This document shows positions 22,808-30,427 of a DNA stretch of 31,184 bases, one piece after another. How positions within the stretch are numbered: position 1 is the stretch's first letter; each line of letters opens with the position of its first letter. The stretch comes from JACVRX01 sp035697245 (lineage in GTDB: Bacteria > Actinomycetota > Actinomycetes > Jiangellales > Jiangellaceae). The notes under the pieces were generated by a model. That model was not told where the DNA came from. It made no database searches and was given only the letters and a program-made list of their open reading frames with translations. The stretch spans positions 1-31,184 of the forward strand of contig DASSDH010000266.1 in assembly GCA_035697245.1 (NCBI GenBank). Direction: 5' to 3'. A program made the position numbers and the translations under genes.

Positions 22808-23784
22808 TGCGCGGCGTAGTGATTACCGAGCCTGGTGGCCCGGAGGTGCTCATGTGGAGGGACGTTCCCGACCCGGAACCGGGGCCCGGGGAAGTCGTCC
22901 TCGACGTAGCCGCCGCCGGGGTCAACCGGGCTGATCTCATGCAGCGGCAGGGCCACTATCCACCGCCGCCGGACGCGCCGCCGTGGCCCGGCCTCGAATG
23001 CAGCGGCACGGTGTCGCTGGTCGGCGACGGCGTCACCGGATGGGACCTCGGTGACCGGGCGTGTGCTCTGTTGTCGGGTGGCGGATACGCCGAGAAGGTT
23101 GCGGTTCCAGTCGGGCAACTGCTGCCGATTCCTCGTGGCGTCGACCTCGTCACGGCCGCGGCGCTGCCCGAGGTGACCTGCACGGTCTGGTCCAACGTGT
23201 TCATGACCGCCGGCCTACGGCCGGGCGAGGTCCTGCTGGTGCACGGCGGAGCGGGCGGCGTCGGAACCACCGCAATCCAACTCGGCCGGGCGGTCGGGGC
23301 GACCGTGGCGACGACCGCGGGTTCGGCCGAGAAGTTGGCCCGGTGCGGGGCGCTGGGCGCGACGATCCTGGTGAACTACCACGACGAGGACTTCGTGACC
23401 ATCGTGCAGCACGCGACTGGCGGGCACGGGGCCGACGTCATTCTCGATGTGATCGGCGCGAGGTATCTCGAGCGCAATCTGTCGGCACTGGCACCGGCCG
23501 GCCGCCTGGTCGTCATCGGACTGCAGGGCGGGCGGCGGGCCGAGATGGACCTCTCGGTGCTCATGGCCAAGCGAGCCGCGGTGATCGCGACGACGTTGCG
23601 GGCGCGGCCGGCCGCGGAGAAGGCGACCATCGTCGCTGCCGTCCGCGAGCATGTCTGGCCACTGGTGGAGTCCAGCGACGTCCGGCCAGTGGTGGATCGG
23701 GTACTGCCGATGACGGCGGCACCGGAAGCGCACCGGGTCATGGAGGCCGGCGAGCACATCGGCAAGGTGTTGCTCAGAGTGTGA
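22807..23784 (+). CDS. NAD(P)H-quinone oxidoreductase, zinc-independent MDR family (QOR/PIG3-like)
   Basis: A 325-residue medium-chain dehydrogenase/reductase without the zinc ligands. Blocks are AAGVNRADLMQRQGHYPPPP, PWPGLECSGTVSLVGDGV, the NADPH-binding VHGGAGGVGTTAIQLGRAVG and a C-terminal EAHRVMEAGEHIGKVLLRV. It is likely NADPH-dependent and reduces quinones or small enones. The ATG at 22807 uses the last base of the channel stop (TGATG), the fourth coupled gene in a row. Confidence 0.93.
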   Translation: MRGVVITEPGGPEVLMWRDVPDPEPGPGEVVLDVAAAGVNRADLMQRQGHYPPPPDAPPWPGLECSGTVSLVGDGVTGWDLGDRACALLSGGGYAEKVAVPVGQLLPIPRGVDLVTAAALPEVTCTVWSNVFMTAGLRPGEVLLVHGGAGGVGTTAIQLGRAVGATVATTAGSAEKLARCGALGATILVNYHDEDFVTIVQHATGGHGADVILDVIGARYLERNLSALAPAGRLVVIGLQGGRRAEMDLSVLMAKRAAVIATTLRARPAAEKATIVAAVREHVWPLVESSDVRPVVDRVLPMTAAPEAHRVMEAGEHIGKVLLRV

Positions 23785-23837
23785 AACGAGATCGGCGCGC
23801 GCTTGCGTGTGCGCTCCGGCCGTACGCCTCGTGTTTC
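23783..23837 (+). terminator. Weak hairpin after the quinone oxidoreductase
   Basis: GAAACGAG (23783-23790) can pair with CTCGTGTTTC (23828-23837) with a bulge, between two convergent operons. The loop is long and GC-rich. This is a tentative bidirectional terminator. Confidence 0.3.
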
Positions 23838-23844
23838 GTCGGGG

Positions 23845-24738
23845 TCATCGGGCGACCTGCGCAGCTAATGACTGAAGACGAGGATCGGATAGCCAGGCTC
23901 TCGGTCCGGCGTGCTCGACGCGAACGGCCGCCACATCGGCGGCCAATCGCAACGCCCGGACCTGGTCCAGGCCTGCCGCGATGGCGAACGCAAACGTCCC
24001 GTGGAAGGCGTCGCCTGCACCGAGGGTGTCCCGGGCAGTGACAGTGGCGGCCTCGACGGTGCCTGCACCGTGCTCGGTCCACCACCGGATCGGTCGCGGG
24101 CCGTCGGTGAAAGCCGCGAACGGAATGCCCATCGTCAACAACGCCTGCGCCGACTCCTCGACGCTGGCACAGGTCGGAACGGTGAAATCTCCCGAGCAGA
24201 CGGCGGCGTCGATACCGGAAAGAACGTCGGCGAAGGCCGGCTTCCAGCTGCCGCCGTCGTAGACGACCGGGATGCGCGCTGCACCGGCCGCAGCCACGGC
24301 GGCGCGAGCCAGACCGGCGAGATGACCATCGACCAGGAGGACATCAGCGGCACCGACCAGGTCGGGGAGGTCCGTCGGCACGCTCGCATAGGCCTGTTCT
24401 GCGTTCCGGGACACCACGGATCGTTCACCGGTGGCGGCGAGCACGCTGACGGCGGAGATGGCCGGTCCAGGATGGCCAGCCGTCGCCGCGTCGACGACCG
24501 TCACGTCATGGCGGGACAGATCATCGGACACGACGGACTGGATGGGACCGACACCTACAGCCGTCAGCAGCGTCGACCTACCGCCAAGAGCCGCGAAGGC
24601 CACTGCGGCGTTGGTCGCCGGACCGCCCGCCGCAATGTCGACCGAGGAGGCCACCACCTTGTCGTTGGGGCCAGGCACTCTGTCGACGCGGTGCACGACA
24701 TCGAGTGTCACGAGCCCGACGAACAGCCCCGCCCACAC
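23845..24738 (-). CDS. PfkB/ribokinase-family carbohydrate kinase
   Basis: A kinase of about 297 residues in the ribokinase/PfkB family. The N-terminal strand is LFVGLVTLDVVHRVDRVP, the glycine pair motif AAGGPATNAAVAFAALGG, and the C-terminal signature TLGAGDAFHGTFAFA with catalytic Asp243 (Lys/Asn positions intact). It phosphorylates a sugar or nucleoside with ATP; specificity is unproven. The GTG at 24738 starts one base after the end of the STAND gene's stop codon and gives normal family length. An in-frame ATG at 24780 adds 14 residues and overlaps that gene by 41 bases. The two genes share a transcript. Confidence 0.85.
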   Translation of the reverse strand: MWAGLFVGLVTLDVVHRVDRVPGPNDKVVASSVDIAAGGPATNAAVAFAALGGRSTLLTAVGVGPIQSVVSDDLSRHDVTVVDAATAGHPGPAISAVSVLAATGERSVVSRNAEQAYASVPTDLPDLVGAADVLLVDGHLAGLARAAVAAAGAARIPVVYDGGSWKPAFADVLSGIDAAVCSGDFTVPTCASVEESAQALLTMGIPFAAFTDGPRPIRWWTEHGAGTVEAATVTARDTLGAGDAFHGTFAFAIAAGLDQVRALRLAADVAAVRVEHAGPRAWLSDPRLQSLAAQVAR

Positions 24739-24739
24739 C

Positions 24740-27700
24740 TCACCCGGCACCGCACGAGCCGCCAGTTTCGACCAGCCCATGGCTGGCTCGCTCGTCCGCG
24801 GTGAGCTGACGGCCGGCGATGGTACATGCCAACGCAACCCACTCACCCTGGTCTAGGACGAGCTCGAGGAGACCGCGGTCACTGCCCATGAGCGCGCGGG
24901 TCCCGTCACTGCTCAATGCGATCGATGGTGCCGTGGTACCCCCGGTCGGAATCGGCCCGCCTACAGCGGCGCCACTGGCAAGATCCCACATCCGGACGAT
25001 GCCGTCATCGGACGCCGTGAGAACGAGGTGATCGTTCGCGGCCACGGCGGCGATGCCGCGGCGCTGGCCGGCCAACAACGTGAAGCGCGACTCCAACGTG
25101 ATCCCATCGAGTATGCGCACGACCCCCGCCTGGCCACCGGCGATCACCGTGAGGCCGTCGGGGGCGAAACCGACGGCGGTGATCCCGTCGTTCGTCGAGG
25201 CCTCGCTTCGCACCTCCGGCGCGAATGACTCCAGGCCACGCAGCGCGACGTCACCAGCGGCATGACCTGTGACAATGCGCGCGCCGTCAGGCGAGAACGC
25301 CACCGCGACGATCTCGTCATCGACCTGGATGGGTTGACTCGACGACAGGGTGTTGACGTCGAGCGTCGACACGGAGCTGCCCGAGCCATCACGTGTTGCC
25401 AGCACGGCAATCGATCCATTCGGTGAAAGAGCACCGGTGACCACACCGGCCGCGAGCGACTCGTCCAGGAGCGTTCGACCTGTTGCGGCGCTCAGTACCA
25501 CGATTCGCATCGGCTCCGCGACCGGCGCGACCAGCGCAACGACCCGATTCTCCGTCGCATCCAGCCAGGTGACCGCTCCGCCTACCGACGTCCGCCACGT
25601 GACCTCGCCCGATTCCGAGAAATGGGTGATTCGGCCACGTCCCGGGTCGTCGATCCCGCGCAGGACCCCGCCGCTTCCGTCGTATGCACCTCGGGCAGCT
25701 ACCCCTGCGGACGTCACCGCCGGTGCGATAGTGAGAGAACCGTCAAGGGTGTGGACCACCATGATGCGGTCGTCTCCTGCACTGACGACGTACTCGCCGC
25801 CCATGGTGAACTCGAGGTCGTTGACCCGACCGATGTGCGCGCGCGGCGCTTCCAGCGACACTTGATCGCTGCCGATACGCCAGGCGGCGACCCGGCCGTC
25901 AGCAGTCCCAGCGGCCAAGCACGACCCATCGCACCCGGCCGCAACCGTCTCCACCCGACCTCGTGCGTCGTAGTGCCCGATGGCCGTCAGAGTGCCTCCC
26001 GGGTCGGCTCGCCATGCGTCGACAGTGCCGTCCAGGCGTCCAGCAACGAGGAGATCGTCGTGCCAGGCCAGCGCCATGATGCCAACGCCTTCCTCGTCCG
26101 CTGGTGCCGCCGCTCCGGGCAGGACGGCTCCGGTCGCGAGATCGGCTAGCCACACCTCTCCGGAGAGCGTGGCCAGCGCCGCCCGCTGTCCGTCGGTCGA
26201 TGCCACGACGTCGGCCACCCGGCCTTCAGGCGGCACGAGCGATGGGCCCACCCGCTCCAATGTGCGCAGGTCATGCTGCTCGACTCTCGGCACCAGCGAG
26301 GGGTTCTCCACCAGCACCAACGCGCGGTCTCCGGCCGTCACCACTCTGACGGGTTGCATGACGCCGTACCGGGCGGGATCGGCGGACGGGCTCCCGGTTC
26401 GAGCATCGACGGCGACGAGTGCGTGATCACCTGGAACGGCGGCGAGGAGGGTCCTGCCTTCGTCGGTGAACACGAGGTCGACGACCTCCCTCTCCCCGAC
26501 GGCAAAGCCGCTGGTCTGTTGCCACCCGTCCTGACTCCAGAGCTGCACGTGGTTGCCGGACGCCGTCGCCACTGCCTCGCCGTCGAGAGCGATCGCCTGC
26601 ACCGTCGTAGATTCGGCCCGCAGGAAGGTGTGGGCCGACGGCCGGGCGAGCAGGGCGTCGACCAAGGTGCCCGCGGTCGCGGGCGCCGCGGATTCGGCCC
26701 GGGCCTCGGCGGCCAGGAGCAGTGCGGTGTCGGGGTCAGACTCGGCAGCCGCCCGCGCATCGGAAACCAGGCCGGCCAGGAGCGCTGCATCACGGTCCCG
26801 GGTGGCGCTGTTGCGCTGCGCCACCGCAATTCCGGCGGCGACCAGCGCCACCACTGCCACGACCGACGAGGCAATCGTGACAAGCCGCAGCCGCCGGACC
26901 CGGCTGGGCTCCTGCGCGAGCGGCCGTCGCCCATCCAGCCGAACCGCGCGCTCCTCGGCGATCCAGCCAGCCAGCCGCGGCCACGCGCCCAGTACCGCCT
27001 CGTGTGCGACCGAGTTCTGGTCACGGTCGACCACGACCAGTCCGGCGGAGACGAACGCGGCGAGAACCGTGGGTCCCCGCGCGGGATCTACAGCAGAGAC
27101 CTCAGCGCTACTCATCCACCGTCTGACGTCGCCGTCGGGACGCAGTTGGACCATCCGAACCAGGAGCCGGCGGGCAACGTCCCTCCCGGCCGGGTCGAAT
27201 GAGGTGAACACGCGCTCCGCTGTGTCGGCGATCGCGGACCGGACGCCACCGGAGGCGCGATAGCCGGCCACCGTGAGCGTGCTGCCATTTCGGCGCAGCC
27301 ACGTCTCGCGCAGAGCGTGGCCGAGCATCGGCATCCCGCCCGGCGCCTTCTTGAGGTCTGCGGCGACCAGCTTCGCTAGGCCGTCCTGCGCGACTAGACC
27401 ACATCGCCGTGCCGGCTCCTGGACCGCCCGACTGAGTGCGTCCCCGTCGAGACGATCAAGCGAGACCTGGCCCGACGACAGCAATTGCGCGAACTCGCCG
27501 AACGAGTCGAACTGACTGCAATGGTCGGCCCGCAGCGTGACTGCAAGCCCGCCAGGGTGGTCGACTATGGCGTCGAGGAAGGCAGCCCGCTCCGCCTGGC
27601 TTGGGCAGAGCGTGACGACGTCCTCGAGCTGATCGACGACGAGCACGGCATCGGGCTGGTCGGCCGCGCCCGCGTCTTCGAGTGACTTCAGTGGAGACCG

Positions 27701-28921
27701 TCCCGGCCGCAGCGTAACGACCGCTGGCAGTCGTGGCGAGAGTCCGGCAATGACGACAGATGTCTTGCCGGTGCCCGAGGCGCCGACGAGGGCGACGAAG
27801 CGTTCCTCGCGAAGCAGCTGGAGGCACTGTTCGACGACCGCCTCACGCCCGACGAACAACTCCGCATCCTCGCGGCCGAACGGCGCGAGCCCCGGATACG
27901 GACTCCGACTCGGGTCCCGCGGTGCGTCGACTCCGCCGGCAGCGACCGCGAAGGCATCAGCGACGTCGGATCCTTCGCCGCCGCGATCGCGCTCGATCAG
28001 TCGAACGTCAGCGGGCAGATCCGGCCGCACCAGGTCTGCGGTCGACGTCGCGAGAACGACCTCGCCGGGGCCGGCGCAATCTCGCATCGCCGCGGCCATG
28101 CGGACAAGGGTTTGCACGTCATTGCCGGACGAATCGCCGAGATCGCCGCTGGCCAGCCCCGCGCGAAGGACCGACGAATGTCCTCCCTCCTGCAACGCGA
28201 CCGCCGCGCGCACGGCACTGATCGCATCGGTAAAGAGTGCGACCTTCGCATCGATGCTTCGGCCGCCGTGATTCTCAACCGCGCGGTCGAAGGCGAGCTC
28301 CCCCTCGCCGGGCAGCGTTGGATGCTGCGAGTCCATGACGTCGACGAGCAGCATCGTGCCGACGCCGATCGGGATGTCCTCGCCCCGGCTGGCTCGCAAG
28401 AGCTCGACGAACTGCGCCGGAGTGTCCGGACGGCGCGCAGGATCGATGGCCAGACCGCTTCGCAGTGCGGGCGCAAGCGCGCTCGCACGGTTGGCCGACA
28501 TGGCGGCGAAGTTCGGTAGGGCCCCGCCCGGCGCGGTGCCGGTCACGAGCGCAAACGTGGTGGCCGCAAGGCCGTAGACGTCGGACGCGCGATCAGGCGC
28601 CGCGCCGGCGGTGAGTTCCGGCGCGCGAAAACCTGGCGCATCTGCGGATGGACCTTTCGGCGGTGACGCCGCCGATTCCGGTCCCAACAGGACGACCTGA
28701 CCGGTGCGATCCAGCACCAGATTGGCCGGTCTCACGTCGCCATGCACGCCACCGCTTTGATGAATGAAGGTGAGCGCCTCGGCCGCCTGGGAGATCCACC
28801 GCAGCACGCTGGCGACTGGGAAGCCCGGTCGGCCTCGGTAGGCCAGCAGGCGACCGAGATCTTCGCCGTCCACGCGCTCCCGGACGAGCACATCGTGGCT
28901 GTCGACAGGTGCCTCAACCAT
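24740..28921 (-). CDS. Pseudokinase-pseudocyclase-STAND ATPase-WD40 signalling protein
   Basis: 1393 residues. (1) 1-180: C-lobe of a Ser/Thr-kinase-like domain; HGDVRPAN (60-67) keeps the HxD and Asn, but the DFG site reads LLGPES (78-83), and no ATP-binding N-lobe exists. (2) 188-312: a class III nucleotide-cyclase-like domain (MLLVDVMDSQHPTL..., RAVENHGGRSIDAKVALFTDA), lacking the metal Asp pair and other catalytic residues. (3) 340-660: nSTAND1 ATPase, starting SPYPGLAPFGREDAELFVGRE, P-loop GASGTGKTS (380-388), Walker B VLVVDQLED. (4) One membrane helix (681-701). (5) WD40 blades from ~770 to the end, closing with the CTIAGRQLT tail. An upstream in-frame stop at 28940-28942 leaves only this ATG; no ribosome site is seen. 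STAND proteins act as ligand-triggered oligomerising switches, which is inference for this one. Confidence 0.9.
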   Translation of the reverse strand: MVEAPVDSHDVLVRERVDGEDLGRLLAYRGRPGFPVASVLRWISQAAEALTFIHQSGGVHGDVRPANLVLDRTGQVVLLGPESAASPPKGPSADAPGFRAPELTAGAAPDRASDVYGLAATTFALVTGTAPGGALPNFAAMSANRASALAPALRSGLAIDPARRPDTPAQFVELLRASRGEDIPIGVGTMLLVDVMDSQHPTLPGEGELAFDRAVENHGGRSIDAKVALFTDAISAVRAAVALQEGGHSSVLRAGLASGDLGDSSGNDVQTLVRMAAAMRDCAGPGEVVLATSTADLVRPDLPADVRLIERDRGGEGSDVADAFAVAAGGVDAPRDPSRSPYPGLAPFGREDAELFVGREAVVEQCLQLLREERFVALVGASGTGKTSVVIAGLSPRLPAVVTLRPGRSPLKSLEDAGAADQPDAVLVVDQLEDVVTLCPSQAERAAFLDAIVDHPGGLAVTLRADHCSQFDSFGEFAQLLSSGQVSLDRLDGDALSRAVQEPARRCGLVAQDGLAKLVAADLKKAPGGMPMLGHALRETWLRRNGSTLTVAGYRASGGVRSAIADTAERVFTSFDPAGRDVARRLLVRMVQLRPDGDVRRWMSSAEVSAVDPARGPTVLAAFVSAGLVVVDRDQNSVAHEAVLGAWPRLAGWIAEERAVRLDGRRPLAQEPSRVRRLRLVTIASSVVAVVALVAAGIAVAQRNSATRDRDAALLAGLVSDARAAAESDPDTALLLAAEARAESAAPATAGTLVDALLARPSAHTFLRAESTTVQAIALDGEAVATASGNHVQLWSQDGWQQTSGFAVGEREVVDLVFTDEGRTLLAAVPGDHALVAVDARTGSPSADPARYGVMQPVRVVTAGDRALVLVENPSLVPRVEQHDLRTLERVGPSLVPPEGRVADVVASTDGQRAALATLSGEVWLADLATGAVLPGAAAPADEEGVGIMALAWHDDLLVAGRLDGTVDAWRADPGGTLTAIGHYDARGRVETVAAGCDGSCLAAGTADGRVAAWRIGSDQVSLEAPRAHIGRVNDLEFTMGGEYVVSAGDDRIMVVHTLDGSLTIAPAVTSAGVAARGAYDGSGGVLRGIDDPGRGRITHFSESGEVTWRTSVGGAVTWLDATENRVVALVAPVAEPMRIVVLSAATGRTLLDESLAAGVVTGALSPNGSIAVLATRDGSGSSVSTLDVNTLSSSQPIQVDDEIVAVAFSPDGARIVTGHAAGDVALRGLESFAPEVRSEASTNDGITAVGFAPDGLTVIAGGQAGVVRILDGITLESRFTLLAGQRRGIAAVAANDHLVLTASDDGIVRMWDLASGAAVGGPIPTGGTTAPSIALSSDGTRALMGSDRGLLELVLDQGEWVALACTIAGRQLTADERASHGLVETGGSCGAG

Positions 28922-28994
28922 TGGCGGGCCCGACGGCGGTCAGCATGATTTCACGCACGGTGGCCGGCTCGATGAGCACGAAGCTGGGGATCAC
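28914..28994 (-). other. Short open frame overlapping the STAND gene start
   Basis: From the GTG at 28994 the frame reads VIPSFVLIEPATVREIMLTA and ends in TGA overlapping the STAND ATG by eight bases (ATGGTTGA). Nearly all third positions are G or C, and the frame is open back to 29058. It is either a 26-residue coupled leader peptide or the frameshifted remainder of a kinase N-lobe. It has no clear ribosome site. Confidence 0.35.
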
Positions 28995-29110
28995 ACCACA
29001 CCCGGATTTCTCGAACGTCGCTCGAACGTCGGCCGCGGGCCTGTCGAGTCGGACAGGTTACTCCCTCCCGAGGGCGTCCGGCGCCAGACTTCAGGACCCG
29101 TCGACTCCCC

Positions 29111-29197
29111 TCACTGCTCCGCCAGGACGGCCGTCGCACTGAACACCGCCCCCTGCGGGTCGGCGACCATGGTGAACCGCCCGACCGGAACGTCCAT
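29111..29197 (-). pseudogene. Remnant of a VOC (glyoxalase-type) domain C-terminus
   Basis: The 28-codon frame MDVPVGRFTMVADPQGAVFS and the eight residues that follow match the last strand of VOC proteins (VGRF-x-VVADPQGAVF). No rest of the domain is present; the frame upstream has an immediate stop. It is a gene scar, likely from rearrangement. The stretch 28922-29323 otherwise shows only the short frame above. Confidence 0.6.
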
Positions 29198-29323
29198 TGC
29201 AAAGGATCAAGTGCATCACCGCGGAGGCAAATCCTCGCAGCCGGCTACGGCTCTGCCTAGGGCTAGATCAACAGCGCCAGAATGCGTGCGTCACCACTGA
29301 ACCCTCGCCCATAGGCTGGCCGC

Positions 29324-29908
29324 ATGGCGTTGGGGGATGAGCAGAGCTATACCCAAGCAGTCCGGCGAATTGAACGACGGTGGACGGCGCGCGTTTTGCT
29401 GCTCGATCCCGACGGGCGGGTGCTGCTCTTCGAGGACAGCGATCCCGGGTTGCCGGGCCCGCCGACCTTCTGGATCACACCTGGCGGCGCGCTCGACCCC
29501 GGCGAGACTGTGGAACAGGCGGCGCTTCGCGAGCTCGCCGAAGAGACCGGGCTCGTCTTGGACCCCGCGCAGCTCCGTGGCCCGATCGCGCACCGAACGG
29601 TCGTGCACGGGTATAGCGACAAGATCGTCGAGCAGGACGAGACCTACTTCGTCGCGGTGGTCCCGCAATTCGTCGTCGACGTCGCCGGGCACACGCTGGA
29701 GGAGCAGACCACGTTCATAGGTCACCGGTGGTGGGACCAGGCAGGGATCCGCGCCACCTCTGCGCTGATCTGGCCAACCTCGTTGGCCGACCTGATGGTC
29801 GCCGCTGCACACCCGGAGACATGGCCGGTCACGATCGACGACGCGGAGGAGTCCACCGTGTGGGCGGCGGAGTATCTACGACGGTCGGCCCCGCTGTTCG
29901 CTGAATAA
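29324..29908 (+). CDS. NUDIX hydrolase
   Basis: A 194-residue NUDIX hydrolase, which cleaves nucleoside diphosphates linked to another group. The NUDIX box is complete: Gly55-x5-Glu61-x7-Arg69-Glu70-Leu-x-Glu73-Glu74-x-Gly76 (GALDPGETVEQAALRELAEETGL). An N-terminal strand pair RRWTARVLLLDPDGRVLLFED and the insert GGYSDKIVEQDETYFVAV-like block surround it. The substrate is unclear. TAGGCT ends six bases before the ATG and there is no strong ribosome site, so the mRNA may be leaderless. It converges with the lipoprotein gene, nine bases apart. Confidence 0.92.
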   Translation: MALGDEQSYTQAVRRIERRWTARVLLLDPDGRVLLFEDSDPGLPGPPTFWITPGGALDPGETVEQAALRELAEETGLVLDPAQLRGPIAHRTVVHGYSDKIVEQDETYFVAVVPQFVVDVAGHTLEEQTTFIGHRWWDQAGIRATSALIWPTSLADLMVAAAHPETWPVTIDDAEESTVWAAEYLRRSAPLFAE

Positions 29909-29917
29909 CCGCTGACG

Positions 29918-30427
29918 CTAGGTGGGTCGAACCACGATCGCCGCTGCCATGGCCTGCGCCGGATACGACTCGGCGATCGGACCGTCGGCCCAGGCGGCGA
30001 CCGACATCCCGTCGGCCAGGTCCGCGAACGACAACGGCTCAGCTGAGCCGTTGTCGGGGCGCTCTATCAGCAGCGTCGTGTTGCGTCCAACCGTGAAACT
30101 GATCTTGTATTCGCCCGTTTCGGCCGCCGCGTCCTGCTCGACGAGCACGGTGCCGAGTGGGGCAGTGTCCGGATCGGAGCAAACCGGCACGTCGTCACTG
30201 CTGACGGGCGAGTCCGGGTCGGCGTCCGGATCGGAGTCGATGCAGTCCTCGGTGATCGGCGCGAACGGCACTACCTCTGTGATGACGCCGACGATGGTGG
30301 GATCTGTCCCGGGAGAATCCGTTGCCGGCGTCGCGGATTCAGTGCCGGACTGGTCCCCGCAACCGAGCAGGACGATGACTGCCACGAATACGGCCGCCAC
30401 CGACGGACCCGTGATCGGCTTACCCAT
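29918..30427 (-). CDS. Putative secreted lipoprotein, acidic
   Basis: A 169-residue protein with a lipoprotein signal peptide: a hydrophobic helix (SVAAVFVAVIVLLG) and the lipobox LLGC with Cys23, then a Ser/Thr/Asp-rich linker (ESATPATDSPGTDPT, DSDPDADPDSPVSSDD). The mature part looks like a small beta domain (TVLVEQDAAAETGEYKISFTVGRNTTLLIERPDNG and AESYPAQAMAAAIVVRP). I recognise no family. Its start overlaps the GNAT stop by eight bases. A perfect 28-base palindrome lies inside the gene at 30029-30056. Confidence 0.8.
   Translation of the reverse strand: MGKPITGPSVAAVFVAVIVLLGCGDQSGTESATPATDSPGTDPTIVGVITEVVPFAPITEDCIDSDPDADPDSPVSSDDVPVCSDPDTAPLGTVLVEQDAAAETGEYKISFTVGRNTTLLIERPDNGSAEPLSFADLADGMSVAAWADGPIAESYPAQAMAAAIVVRPT
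30029..30056. repeat. Perfect 28-base palindrome inside the lipoprotein gene
   Basis: Each arm is CGACAACGGCTCAG read from the centre outward on opposite strands, with no mismatch and no spacer. It encodes DNGSAEPLS in the lipoprotein frame. As RNA it would form a long hairpin, as DNA a cruciform or a dimer-binding site. The chance of so long a perfect palindrome in coding DNA is low. Confidence 0.7.

Noticed and set aside
26273..27202. 309-residue plus-strand frame opposite the STAND gene
   Set aside because: It is an antisense frame with no domain; the STAND frame has clear motifs throughout.
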